Notes: generated by a model not told the origin, from the letters alone. A DNA stretch of 12,926 bases from Chitinophagales bacterium (GCA_020631035.1 JAHDIA010000091.1:1-12926), one strand, 5' to 3'. Positions 1 through 7,048 are shown, counted from the first letter of the stretch. Program-made: numbers and translations.

Positions 1-157
1 AAGCCGTTCCAGACAAATACGAAACGGTTACTTCCCAAGGAACAGGCAATACAATTACTGGAGCATCTTCATAATCAAAAGGCAAACCAAACAATTTACC
101 ATTGACAGCACCAATACCATTTGGGTCAAATTGAGCAATTTTATCTTCTTTGGTCAT
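1..157 (-). CDS. Agmatinase/arginase (ureohydrolase)-family protein, N-terminal part
   Basis: Reading the minus strand from an ATG at 155-157 gives an open frame of 52 codons that leaves the window at base 1, so only the N-terminus is present. It begins MTKEDKIAQFDPNGIGAVNG and continues with a segment containing VLPVPWEVTVSYLSGTA. That pattern (V-x-x-P-x-P-W-E-V-T-V-S-Y-x-x-G-T-A) is the N-terminal signature of the Bacteroidota ureohydrolases annotated as agmatinase or formimidoylglutamase. These are Mn-dependent cytosolic enzymes that release urea or formamide from guanidino or formimino substrates. The metal-binding Asp/His motifs lie outside the window, so the substrate cannot be told. 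The gene is divergent from the exported protein at 296. The family call is fairly safe; agmatinase versus another member is inference. Confidence 0.75.
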   Translation of the reverse strand, partial: MTKEDKIAQFDPNGIGAVNGKLFGLPFDYEDAPVIVLPVPWEVTVSYLSGTA

Positions 158-209
158 AGGTTTTATTTTGCGAATGAATATCGAATGTGTAATTTCGGAA
201 TTTTAATGC

Positions 210-238
210 TTGATACAAAACCACGTTTGATACTTTTC
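210..238 (+). promoter_or_regulatory. Candidate promoter for the exported protein at 296
   Basis: A TTG at 210-212 is followed after 18 bases by TACTTTTC at 231-238, one mismatch from the Bacteroidota -7 consensus TAnnTTTG. The predicted transcript would start near 244, leaving a leader of about 50 bases before the ATG at 296. The match is imperfect. Confidence 0.25.
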
Positions 239-295
239 ACGGGTCTTTACAATGTATTTACTAAATTCAACATTCTCAACTCAAAAAACCAGAAA

Positions 296-958
296 ATGAA
301 AAAAATACTTTTATTGATACTGTTTTTATGTTCTAGTCAAGTATATGGGCAATTTTGGATAGATGTCTCGGCTAAGGCTGGACTAGGGCCCAATCTACTT
401 ATTAATGCCAATGTATTTGAAGATGATGAACTCATTCATAAATTTGCCATAGGCAATATGTTTGCAGGAAAGTTGGGTTTGAATTTTGGAGACATCCACT
501 CCCTCAATTTTGACGTATCTACTGTTTCGTTTAACCAAAGTTTTCAAAACAAGTCTGAGCGAGTATTGCAACAAGAGTTTAAATACCAGTCCATTGATTT
601 GGCAGTGATTTATCGAAAATTATTTGAAGGTCGTTATGTGGAAATTGGCCCTTTGTATTCCATAACCAGCGAATCCTTTTTTGCAGACTCTAATATGGGG
701 GTTGTTGCAGGCTTTGGTCGTACCTTAGCTGCAAGTGATAGAGTCTCTGTTAATTTGGGATTTAGGGCACGCTATCTCTTTCAAGATGCTTTGAATGGAG
801 GAGTAGGAACCGAATCCTTGTTTTTTGGAACAGTCTATGAGACTTATAAAAACAGTACGCCTTTATCTGGATTCATTACCCTAGAAATAGATTGGGCAGT
901 AGGGGTGTTTAGTCGCTCGACTTGTTACCGCAATCGTCTTAGATTTATTTCATTCTAA
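296..958 (+). CDS. Exported protein, probable outer-membrane beta-barrel, function unknown
   Basis: The frame is open from base 131, but the likely start is the ATG at 296. It begins MKKILLLILFLCSSQVYGQF, a clean signal peptide with predicted cleavage near VYG/Q, and gives 220 residues. The mature part has alternating hydrophobic and polar strands with frequent Gly and aromatic residues (for example KLGLNFGDIHSLNFDVSTVSF and VSVNLGFRARYLF), as in small outer-membrane beta-barrels of Bacteroidota. No specific family was recognised. The natural last strand probably ends at ...EIDWAVGVF (codon 908-910). The 15 residues after it, SRSTCYRNRLRFISF, are basic and unlike the rest, and are encoded inside the start of the possible structured element at 911. 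The current stop may therefore be secondary. Localisation is inferred; the function is unknown. Confidence 0.65.
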   Translation: MKKILLLILFLCSSQVYGQFWIDVSAKAGLGPNLLINANVFEDDELIHKFAIGNMFAGKLGLNFGDIHSLNFDVSTVSFNQSFQNKSERVLQQEFKYQSIDLAVIYRKLFEGRYVEIGPLYSITSESFFADSNMGVVAGFGRTLAASDRVSVNLGFRARYLFQDALNGGVGTESLFFGTVYETYKNSTPLSGFITLEIDWAVGVFSRSTCYRNRLRFISF

Positions 959-1110
959 ACTTTTCTTACAGAAAGACTGAACAAACTAAACTACGCCTGA
1001 TGGGAGCGGTACCTGCTGCTTTTGGTGGAGCTATGAAGCAGGAAGCTATGACGGCTGACGTCAGGAAGACTAGAAGCGACTTTGCTGAATGCTCCAACAA
1101 AATAGCAAGT
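911..1110 (+). ncRNA. Candidate structured RNA or IS200/IS605-type 3'-end remnant
   Basis: This stretch holds no convincing gene but has nested complementary segments on one strand: AGTCGCT 911-917 with AGCGACT 1075-1081, CCTGA 996-1000 with TCAGG 1061-1065, CCTGCT 1012-1017 with AGCAGG 1037-1042, and TTGCT 1082-1086 with AGCAA 1106-1110. GTCTT at 936-940 can pair with AAGAC at either 973-977 or 1066-1070. CTGACGTCAG at 1055-1064 is a perfect palindrome. The block is visibly more GC-rich than its flanks. Bases 1030-1048, read in the frame starting at 1000, give AMKQEA, which resembles the extreme C-terminus that many TnpB transposon proteins encode across their guide-RNA scaffold. That resemblance is from memory and unverified. 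Alternatives are an unrelated small RNA or a degraded repeat. Confidence 0.3.
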
Positions 1111-1170
1111 ACAAGCAGACAGCAGGGAGTCGATTTGGGCAAGGTGAGCAAACGTTCCGTTCACAAAATA

Positions 1171-1213
1171 CATTCAAATAAAAATCCCCTATACAGTAGG
1201 TACTGCATAGGGG
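1171..1213 (-). terminator. Rho-independent terminator of the DUF3089 gene
   Basis: The hairpin at 1186-1213 has arms CCCCTAT/ATAGGGG, one A/C mismatch, then CAGTA/TACTG around a tiny GG loop. On the minus strand it is followed by the T-rich run at 1171-1185. It lies about 40 bases beyond the stop of the minus-strand gene at 1255. Confidence 0.7.
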
Positions 1214-1254
1214 ACATATCTCTGGGTGATCGATTTTTTCAAGATTGTTTACTC

Positions 1255-2349
1255 TTATTCAATACTTGCTTTTTGAGTATTGCCTGAAGTGTTTTCGTTT
1301 AGACTGTGTTTTTTGCCTAAACCCAAATTGTTGAAATAATTTTTGATGCGGTTGGCTACATTGTGGCGTACATCTAGATAAAACAAATTGAAATCGGCAA
1401 TGTGGAAATTCTTTTTCATAAAATAGAGCTTGAGTTTCCAATCTTTTTTGATTTCAGGTCTGTGTGTCCAAATGATACCATCTTTGCTAACAGCATCTAC
1501 CATCTTTTCTTCTACTTTTTCAAAGGCACGCATTACCAATCCCTTACTTTCGTCCTTTGAAGCATAAGTACCATCGGTTCTCCAATTAATAGGGTTGGTG
1601 GAAACAGCTCCCTTGTGGTATTCTTCGCCATCTGCTCCCCAGCCAAAAGTTGACCAGCTAGAATAACAGTGGGTTTCATCTGCATTTTCACAAGGTTTGA
1701 GGTCTTGGTATTCCTCTTCCATAACAGGCATTCCGACAACATAGGCGGTCACCAATTTTTCCTTTAAGGGTTTGCCATCAAAAAAGTCTTGCAACAATCT
1801 TTTGGTGTGGGTTGTACCTTGACTGTGTGAAGCCAAAATGACGGGACGATCGTTGTTGTGATTTGCTAAGTAGTATTCAAAAGCTGCTTTGATATCTTGA
1901 TAAGCAAAATCAAGAGCTGTTAAAGCTTGTTGGTCTTTAATGTTTTTTTTCAGCGCATAGAATGTACGCATATGCGCTTGGCGGTAACGAGGAGCAAAGA
2001 TGCGGCAACTACCATTGAAAATACTTGCTTGATGCTTGATGGTGGTTTTGTCTGTTTTTTTGTTTAGACTTGCATCATTGATGTCAGCATTCCAGGATTT
2101 GTTTTTCTTTTTGAAGAAAGTGGTTGGATGTACAAAGAAAACATCTACTTCTGCATTTTCTTGGTTGGTCGTCAAATTAGAAAACCTTGGCACAAAATCA
2201 GCACTGTCTACTTTTTCGGGATGCGAGGCCCAATAGGTTAACTGACTGTAGTCAATTGTTTGCTGTTGTTGGTCTTCAATGTTTTGAGCGTGTAAATTGG
2301 ATAGTGTAAATAATAGCGTAATTAGCAAAGTAATTTGCTTACTTCTCAT
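1255..2349 (-). CDS. Exported DUF3089-family alpha/beta-hydrolase-like protein
   Basis: 364 residues. The ATG at 2347-2349 is preferred over an upstream in-frame ATG at 2403 because it places a standard signal peptide (MRSKQITLLITLLFTLSNLHAQ) at the N-terminus. The mature protein carries the DUF3089 hallmarks in order: VDVFFVHPTTFF (about 67-78), QASIFNGSCRIFAPRYRQA (about 106-124), an ALDFAYQD helix, and a nucleophile elbow ILASHSQGT (about 171-178) with Ser176 as the probable catalytic residue. The family is related to lipases and esterases but its substrate is not established. The protein should act in the periplasm or at the cell surface. It lies downstream of the two-TM gene on the same strand (143-base gap), so shared transcription is possible but not shown. 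No Shine-Dalgarno is visible, as usual for the phylum. The C-terminus is Asn/Gln/Ser-rich and probably disordered. Confidence 0.85.
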   Translation of the reverse strand: MRSKQITLLITLLFTLSNLHAQNIEDQQQQTIDYSQLTYWASHPEKVDSADFVPRFSNLTTNQENAEVDVFFVHPTTFFKKKNKSWNADINDASLNKKTDKTTIKHQASIFNGSCRIFAPRYRQAHMRTFYALKKNIKDQQALTALDFAYQDIKAAFEYYLANHNNDRPVILASHSQGTTHTKRLLQDFFDGKPLKEKLVTAYVVGMPVMEEEYQDLKPCENADETHCYSSWSTFGWGADGEEYHKGAVSTNPINWRTDGTYASKDESKGLVMRAFEKVEEKMVDAVSKDGIIWTHRPEIKKDWKLKLYFMKKNFHIADFNLFYLDVRHNVANRIKNYFNNLGLGKKHSLNENTSGNTQKASIE

Positions 2350-2492
2350 GATGATTTGATAATTAAAAGTTTTATGAAAAAATAAAAATGGGGAGGATTT
2401 CAAACTGCCTCAAAACAAAGACAGATAAAGAGGGCATTTGGTTGCAAAAAAATCCAAAAAAATGAAAATAAACTTGGGAGAAGTTACAAGTG

Positions 2493-2996
2493 TCATTTGC
2501 GCAACAAATCAGGACCAATATTGTAGAGTTGTTCTTTTTGTTTGGAGTAGCCAAAAGTTGCTTTGGGTAGCTCTGATCTTAGCACACTCATTATTTCTAA
2601 AATCTCAGGTTCTCTCATTGCAATGCAAGCTTTGCTACGGTCGTCTAGATGAATGAACAAAGTCGTTTGACTATGAAGCGAAATACCAAAGGGAAGGTTT
2701 TCTAATTTGTGGTAATAGACCCAGACAATTTTTCGTCCCTCGTTTTTCAAAAAGAAATTCCAAAAATGACATTCATCTAAATAAGCTTGGTAGGCATTTT
2801 TTAGGAGCATCGCTCCTACAAAAGCAATCATACCCAATAAGACAGAAGTGGCAAAGGCAATGCTTAATGAAAGATTGCTAAAAGAAAGAATGATACCCAT
2901 CAAAGAGAAGACCAACAAAAAACTTCCTACAACTATTTTAATGAGCTTTTGTCTTCTAAGTGCTTTTTCTATTAATATGAAAACTTCTTTTCTCAC
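2493..2996 (-). CDS. Hypothetical membrane protein with two TM helices
   Basis: 167 residues, starting at a GTG (2994-2996). No in-frame ATG lies between the upstream stop and this codon, and the first internal Met (residue 33) would cut into the first membrane helix. A short cationic N-terminus (MRKEVFILIEKALRRQKLIK) is followed by hydrophobic helices at about 20-42 and 47-67. A soluble C-terminal domain of about 95 residues then has alternating beta-like segments (GRKIVWVYYHKLENLPFGIS, TTLFIHLDDRSK) and a helix rich in Glu and Leu. The layout resembles small membrane proteins with a PH-like or YcxB-like cytosolic domain, but no family motif was recognised and the role is unknown. It is divergent from porQ, with a 165-base shared upstream region. 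Confidence 0.7.
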   Translation of the reverse strand: MRKEVFILIEKALRRQKLIKIVVGSFLLVFSLMGIILSFSNLSLSIAFATSVLLGMIAFVGAMLLKNAYQAYLDECHFWNFFLKNEGRKIVWVYYHKLENLPFGISLHSQTTLFIHLDDRSKACIAMREPEILEIMSVLRSELPKATFGYSKQKEQLYNIGPDLLRK

Positions 2997-3161
2997 TGTA
3001 CCCTTGAATTTTATGCATTATTGTAATGAATGTGTTGATTGGTCTATTTTATAGACTCAAAGAAAAATTAATTACTACATATTTTTGACATGTTTTTTTC
3101 AACTTTGTGAACATTTAAACTGACTTTGTAATCAGTATCATCTTTTTTCCGTTAAAAACAC

Positions 3162-4226
3162 ATGAAACACTTTACTCTTTTGGTTGTTCTATTCTTCATT
3201 GGCATTCAAAACCTCCTTGGGCAAGCCCAGTTGGGAGGCGAGGATGTATATGAGTTTCTAAACCTACCTGCCTCAGCTCGTACAACCGCACTAGGAGGTA
3301 TTTACTTTACCGCCTTTGATAAGGACCCTAACTTGGGTCTGCAAAACCCTGCTTTGTACAACAAACAAATGCATCAACAGTTAAGTGTAGGAAATGTCTT
3401 TTACTTTGATGGCATCAATTTTGGCAATGTTGCCTATGTACATCATTTTGATAGTCTCTTTACCATTGGTGCTGATGTGCAATATGTTAATTATGGAGAC
3501 TTTGTGAACAGCAATGCACAGGGGCAAGCGATAGGGGAATTTAGTGGAGGAGAGTATTTGTTTAATATAGGTATTGCTCACCAACAAGATAGAGTGTCTT
3601 ATGGAGCCAACCTCAAAGCCATACAATCGAGTATAGATGCTTATAGTTCGTTTGGACTGGCAGTCGATGTTGGAGCTGTTTATCACAATCCTGAAAAACG
3701 TTTTATTGCCTCTCTAGTATTCAAAAACATAGGGGCGCAACTTTCAACTTATGCAGATGGTGAAAAACAGCAATTACCCTTAGACATACAATTGGGCATC
3801 TCCAAGCGTTTGCAACATTTGCCTTTGCGTTTATCAGTCCATGCTCATCACTTGACAGCTTGGGACATTCGCTATGACGACCCCAGCCAACAAGTCGACA
3901 ATAGCTTTTTGGGTAGTGAAGATACTATGCAACAAAACTACTTTGCTGACAAACTCTTTAGACATTTGATTTTTGCTGGAGAATTTTACTTTGGTAAAAA
4001 TGTTCAAGTACGTTTTGGCTACAACCATTTGCAACGCCAAGAGTTGAAATTGGACAATGTTGCTGGGCTATTGGGTTTTTCCTTTGGGGCAGCCATCAAC
4101 ATCAGACGTTTTAAAATAGAATATGGTAGAGGTAATTATCATTTTTCGGGGGGAACCAACCATTTGACGCTGATAATAGACCTAGCAGAATTGGGACTTC
4201 CTAAATTTAAAAAGAAACAAGAATGA
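3162..4226 (+). CDS. porQ: Type IX secretion system protein PorQ
   Basis: 354 residues with an N-terminal signal peptide (MKHFTLLVVLFFIGIQNLLGQ). The mature start GGEDVYEFLNLPASARTTAL (about 25-44), followed by GG and then LGLQNPALYN, is the characteristic beginning of PorQ. Later conserved blocks are INFGNVAYVHHF, VQYVNYGDF, IGEFSGGEY, SYGANLKAIQSSIDAYSSFG, VFKNIGAQL, LDIQLGISKRLQHLPLRLSV and LTAWDIRYDDP. The fold is a FadL-like outer-membrane beta-barrel. PorQ works with the PorU/PorV/PorZ attachment machinery that processes and anchors T9SS cargo at the cell surface. No other T9SS gene is in the window, which is normal because por genes are scattered in Bacteroidota. The protein is full length, with a short Lys-rich C-terminus. 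Confidence 0.9.
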   Translation: MKHFTLLVVLFFIGIQNLLGQAQLGGEDVYEFLNLPASARTTALGGIYFTAFDKDPNLGLQNPALYNKQMHQQLSVGNVFYFDGINFGNVAYVHHFDSLFTIGADVQYVNYGDFVNSNAQGQAIGEFSGGEYLFNIGIAHQQDRVSYGANLKAIQSSIDAYSSFGLAVDVGAVYHNPEKRFIASLVFKNIGAQLSTYADGEKQQLPLDIQLGISKRLQHLPLRLSVHAHHLTAWDIRYDDPSQQVDNSFLGSEDTMQQNYFADKLFRHLIFAGEFYFGKNVQVRFGYNHLQRQELKLDNVAGLLGFSFGAAINIRRFKIEYGRGNYHFSGGTNHLTLIIDLAELGLPKFKKKQE

Positions 4227-4390
4227 TTTATTACTCAAACATTGTGTAACTTTGGTATTAAATATGCGCCATGTAGAAACTAAGTTTACTTTTTGAGTCT
4301 TATAGTAAGTAAGTAATATGTGATGATACACCTCTGTTCACCACCTTATTACAAGTAAGTCATTAATCTAACCCTCAACTTTGGATTTGA
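4227..4390 (+). promoter_or_regulatory. Leader region of the FAD oxidoreductase gene
   Basis: This 164-base gap contains an exact TAnnTTTG box, TAACTTTG, at 4247-4254, but no TTG at the expected 17-23 base distance upstream, so it is only a half-supported promoter. It would give a leader of about 130 bases. AGTAA-type short direct repeats occur around 4306-4318. No terminator hairpin for porQ is visible. Confidence 0.2.
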
Positions 4391-5659
4391 ATGGATAAAT
4401 ATGATGTAATCATTGTTGGTGGAGGCATTGCTGGTTTAACAGCGGCTGTCGCACTTCAACAAGAAGGACTTAATATCAGATTGATAGAAAAAACAGACCG
4501 CCTTGGTGGACGAATGAAAACAGATGTGGTGGAAGGATACCAATTGGATCGTGGCTTTCAGGTATTGCTGACTGCTTATCCCGAAACACAACAATTGTTG
4601 GATTACAATGCACTAGAGTTGCGCAATTTTTATCCTGGTGCCCAAATCTTTTACAAAGGGCGTTTCCATAAATTTGCAGACCCTTTCCGAAAACCAATAG
4701 ACTCGATTCGTAGCTTTACCAATCCAGTATCGAACTTTGGGGACAAGCTCAAAATTGTAGGTTTGCGCAACCGTACCCGTCGTTTAGAAGTCGAGGATAT
4801 TTTTAGCGAGGCTGAACAAACCACTATTGATTATTTAAAAGAATGGAGTTTTTCTTCCAAAATCATCAATTCCTTTTTTAAGCCATTTATGGGAGGCATT
4901 TTTCTTGAACCTTATTTGCTTACTTCAAGCCGAATGTTTGAATTTGTATTCAAAATGTTTAGCACAGGATATGCCGCCTTGCCCAAAGATGGGATGGAGG
5001 CAATTCCCAAACAATTGGCAAAAAAACTCAAGCCAGAGTCTATCATACTAAACAAAGAAGTGGTAAGGGTCAGTGAAGGAGGAGTGAGCTTATCAAGTGG
5101 TGAAGAATTGATGTCTTCGGTTGTACTAGTGGCAACAGATGCCAACACTCTTAATAAATTGTTGCCTTCATACAATGCAGATACAAGTTTTAATAGTGTA
5201 CGTTGCTTGTATTTTACAGCAGATGAGCCACCCACCAAAGATGCCTTCTTATATTTGAATGGGGAAAATGACGCTTGGATCAACAATGTAGTGATTCCGT
5301 CCAATATTCACAAAAGCTATGCGCCAAAAGGTAAATCACTCATTTCTGTATCTGTGGTTAAGCCAAGCAAATTGAGTGATACAGAATTGTACATTGCTGT
5401 TCGAGAAGAATTGTGTGAGTGGTTTGGCAAAGAGGTCGTCAGTAAATGGATTCACCTCAAGACCTATAACATACAACACGCACTACCAGCAATGCCCAAA
5501 GTAAAATATCCGAGCAAAAAAGAAATAGAAGCGGTATCAAAAGGGATTTTTGTCTGTGGCGATCACGCCCACGATGCTTCCATTAATGGAGCAATGCGCT
5601 CAGGACGCATCAATGCCGAAGCCATCTCTTGGCATCTTGCTCTAGCAGTTAATCAATAA
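4391..5659 (+). CDS. NAD(P)/FAD-dependent oxidoreductase of the amine-oxidase / phytoene-desaturase type
   Basis: 422 residues with no signal peptide. The N-terminal Rossmann dinucleotide-binding motif is VIIVGGGIAGLTAA with Gly10, Gly12 and Gly15. It is followed by an acidic residue (Glu33, RLIEK) that would bind the FAD ribose, and LGGRM (38-42), the second FAD-contact motif of the flavin amine oxidase superfamily. The C-terminus has the matching FAD-binding block GIFVCGDHAHDASINGAMRSG (about 385-405). The middle substrate domain is family-variable. The family includes amine oxidases, carotenoid desaturases and protoporphyrinogen oxidase relatives; the substrate cannot be inferred here, and there is no carotenoid or heme gene next door. 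It is convergent with the cysteine-synthase gene, sharing a bidirectional terminator 5 bases past its stop. Confidence 0.85.
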   Translation: MDKYDVIIVGGGIAGLTAAVALQQEGLNIRLIEKTDRLGGRMKTDVVEGYQLDRGFQVLLTAYPETQQLLDYNALELRNFYPGAQIFYKGRFHKFADPFRKPIDSIRSFTNPVSNFGDKLKIVGLRNRTRRLEVEDIFSEAEQTTIDYLKEWSFSSKIINSFFKPFMGGIFLEPYLLTSSRMFEFVFKMFSTGYAALPKDGMEAIPKQLAKKLKPESIILNKEVVRVSEGGVSLSSGEELMSSVVLVATDANTLNKLLPSYNADTSFNSVRCLYFTADEPPTKDAFLYLNGENDAWINNVVIPSNIHKSYAPKGKSLISVSVVKPSKLSDTELYIAVREELCEWFGKEVVSKWIHLKTYNIQHALPAMPKVKYPSKKEIEAVSKGIFVCGDHAHDASINGAMRSGRINAEAISWHLALAVNQ

Positions 5660-5664
5660 ATGAA

Positions 5665-5707
5665 TTGAAAATTCAAAATTAAGGAATTTTGAATTTTCAA
5701 TCTTTAA
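5665..5707. terminator. Bidirectional terminator between convergent genes
   Basis: A perfect 16-bp inverted repeat (5665-5680 and 5685-5700) surrounds an AAGG loop. The stem is almost entirely A/T. T-rich sequence follows on the plus strand (TCTTTAATTT), and on the minus strand (TTCATTTATT). It sits between the stops at 5659 (+) and 5711 (-) and probably serves both. Confidence 0.85.
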
Positions 5708-5710
5708 TTT

Positions 5711-6658
5711 CTATAAATACCTTCTAGCTGATTCATCAATTGCTGCACTGTATTTGGCAGCATTGTCTGTAAAGACAGTTGCGATTACACCATAATCCAA
5801 TTTTTCAGCAATTTTGATGGCACCTACCAAATTGGCAGCCGAAGAAGGGCTAATCAACAGTCCTTCATATCTTGAAAAATCAGCAATCATTTTATAAGCG
5901 TCCTCTGTATTGACAAACTCTGTTCCATCGGCCAATTCTGAATCGTAAATTCTAGGGATGGTTTGAGTTGCAAGATGTTTCCAGCCTTCCAAACAATGAT
6001 CTGCACTATCTGGTTGCAATGAAATCAACTGTATGTCAGGATCAAATTCTTTTAGCCTACGACCAGTCCCCACAAAAGTCCCCGTTGTACCCAAAGAGGA
6101 GCAAAAATGGGTGATTTGTTGGTTGGTCTGTTGCAACAATTCCTCTGCAGTCAAATAATGAGCATACCAATTGTCATCATTGGAATATTGGTCAGCATAA
6201 AAATACTTATCAGGATCACTAGCATAAATTTCTTTGACAATTTGTCGAGATTTGCCTGTGCGATTCCCCTCACTATAAATCAAGTCAACATTGAACATTT
6301 TTAAGATACGCTTGCGTTCTTCTGTTGCTTGCTCTGGAATACATAATTTCAATTTAAGTCCCAAGGCAGCCGCAATGTGTGCATAAGCAATTCCTGTATT
6401 GCCACTGGAAGCATCCAAAATGATTTTATCTTTTGTGAGATCACCACGCATAATTGCTTGGCGGATGATGTTGAATGCAGGGCGAGACTTAACACTTCCT
6501 CCAAATTGTCTCCATTCCATTTTGGCATAAATTTGCACTCCCTTTTTCTTAAAAATCCGTTTAACGGGAAACAAGGGAGTATTGCCCACCAAATGTTTGA
6601 TGGTTTCCATCTTTTTTAATAAGTCCGAATCTAATCGGCTTGGCGTGTAGGTCGTCAT
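5711..6658 (-). CDS. PLP-dependent cysteine synthase family protein (CysM-like)
   Basis: 315 residues, cytosolic. The features of the fold-type II PLP family are in order. GNTPLF lies at 25-30. The Schiff-base lysine is Lys57, in FGGSVKSRPAF. The substrate loop is SSGNTG (84-89), the phosphate-binding loop is GTTGT (190-194), and LLISPSSAANL (267-277) contacts the pyridine nitrogen. YFYADQYSNDDNWYAHY (about 152-168) and SLQPDSADHCLEGWKHL (about 213-229) match a bacterial cysteine-synthase subfamily in which the usual NPGGSVKDR is replaced by a Q-F-GGSVK-S/A-R version. The expected reaction is beta-replacement on O-acetyl- or O-phosphoserine (or a relative) to make cysteine. Cystathionine beta-synthase-like or other amino-acid lyase activity is possible. 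It has its own promoter upstream (6682-6712). Confidence 0.85.
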   Translation of the reverse strand: MTTYTPSRLDSDLLKKMETIKHLVGNTPLFPVKRIFKKKGVQIYAKMEWRQFGGSVKSRPAFNIIRQAIMRGDLTKDKIILDASSGNTGIAYAHIAAALGLKLKLCIPEQATEERKRILKMFNVDLIYSEGNRTGKSRQIVKEIYASDPDKYFYADQYSNDDNWYAHYLTAEELLQQTNQQITHFCSSLGTTGTFVGTGRRLKEFDPDIQLISLQPDSADHCLEGWKHLATQTIPRIYDSELADGTEFVNTEDAYKMIADFSRYEGLLISPSSAANLVGAIKIAEKLDYGVIATVFTDNAAKYSAAIDESARRYL

Positions 6659-6681
6659 ATTTTGAAAGTGTTAATTTGTTG

Positions 6682-6712
6682 CAAAGCTAGTCACAGACTG
6701 TCAATTGCCCAA
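6682..6712 (-). promoter_or_regulatory. Promoter of the cysteine-synthase-family gene
   Basis: On the minus strand, TTG (6710-6712) is followed after exactly 20 bases by TAGCTTTG (6682-6689), an exact match to the Bacteroidota -7 consensus TAnnTTTG. Transcription would start near 6676, giving a leader of roughly 18 bases before the ATG at 6658. Confidence 0.6.
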
Positions 6713-6810
6713 GAAATATCTGTAGTAATCTTATTAAATGTTTGTAATGGCTTGATAGTGTGTTCTTTATGACATAGGTTGCGAACGGAGCGTTGATGCT
6801 TCGTTCGAAA

Positions 6811-6913
6811 GTGTGTCCCCGCTTTCCGTCATACAAGGTATGTACGTCAATCGGGCGTAGGCATCGGTTCTTGTTGTCCTTCGTTGGTTCTTTTATCTAT
6901 CCGCTTCATCCTC
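6811..6913 (-). repeat. Interspersed element, copy A
   Basis: Read on the minus strand, it starts GGATGAAGCGGATAGATAAA (from 6911), passes through a GAAGGAC-type middle, and reaches GCCCGATTGACG 56 bases later. It closes with ACGGAAAGCGGGG. The closing pair is CCCG (plus strand CGGG 6852-6855) with CGGG (plus strand CCCG 6818-6821). An inner hairpin has arms CATAC/GTATG (6830-6834 and 6838-6842). Spacing and architecture match copies at 12324 and 12758. Confidence 0.65.
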
Positions 6914-6952
6914 TACTTCTTATATATTTGTTTCTTGGTTCACTTCTTGGGT

Positions 6953-7011
6953 TTGCCGAAAGTATTCCTTGAGCTTGCCAAAAGTGTTCCCTGACCTGAG
7001 CTTGTTGAAGG
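6953..7011. repeat. Degenerate short tandem repeat
   Basis: Two units align: TTGCCGAAAGTATTCC..TGAGC (6953-6974) and TTGCCAAAAGTGTTCC(CTGACC)TGAGC (6975-7001). A partial third, TTGTTGAAGG, follows (7002-7011). The segment CCTGAGCTTGTTGAAGG resembles a short dispersed intergenic repeat that I recall from many bacterial genomes. Confidence 0.5.
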
Positions 7012-7048
7012 AAAAACGAACAAAAACTCAAAAAAGTAGCCTCAAGAC

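Larger units (their letters stand above)
6659..7048. other. 390-base intergenic region with promoter and repeats
   Basis: No gene is supported here. From left to right it holds the cysteine-synthase promoter, a GC-rich hairpin (CGAACG 6782-6787 with CGTTCG 6802-6807, plus AGC/GCT inside), a minus-strand copy of the interspersed element (6811-6913), a pyrimidine-rich stretch at 6914-6950, and a degenerate tandem repeat (6953-7011). The composition is more GC-rich than the coding neighbours in the first half. Confidence 0.7.

Noticed and set aside
131..295. N-terminal 55-residue extension of the beta-barrel protein
   Set aside because: It would place a signal peptide in the middle of the protein and overlaps the divergent upstream region of the agmatinase-family gene.
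1000..1287. 95-codon plus-strand frame between the beta-barrel and DUF3089 genes
   Set aside because: It runs through the helix-rich block and then through the terminator of the opposite-strand gene and into that gene's 3' end; composition is not protein-like beyond the first 40 codons.
3381..3686. Minus-strand frame of 101 codons inside porQ
   Set aside because: A shadow of porQ, whose plus-strand protein has clear family motifs throughout.
5711..6658. Altered active-site motif in the cysteine synthase (QFGGSVKSR instead of NPGGSVKDR) as a loss of function
   Set aside because: The lysine and all phosphate-binding and substrate loops are intact, and this variant motif is, as far as I recall, shared by a whole bacterial subfamily.
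6659..7048. tRNA or rRNA gene in the 390-base gap
   Set aside because: No cloverleaf with a T-loop GTTCGAATC-type signature and no rRNA-like conserved sequence; the structure seen belongs to repeats.
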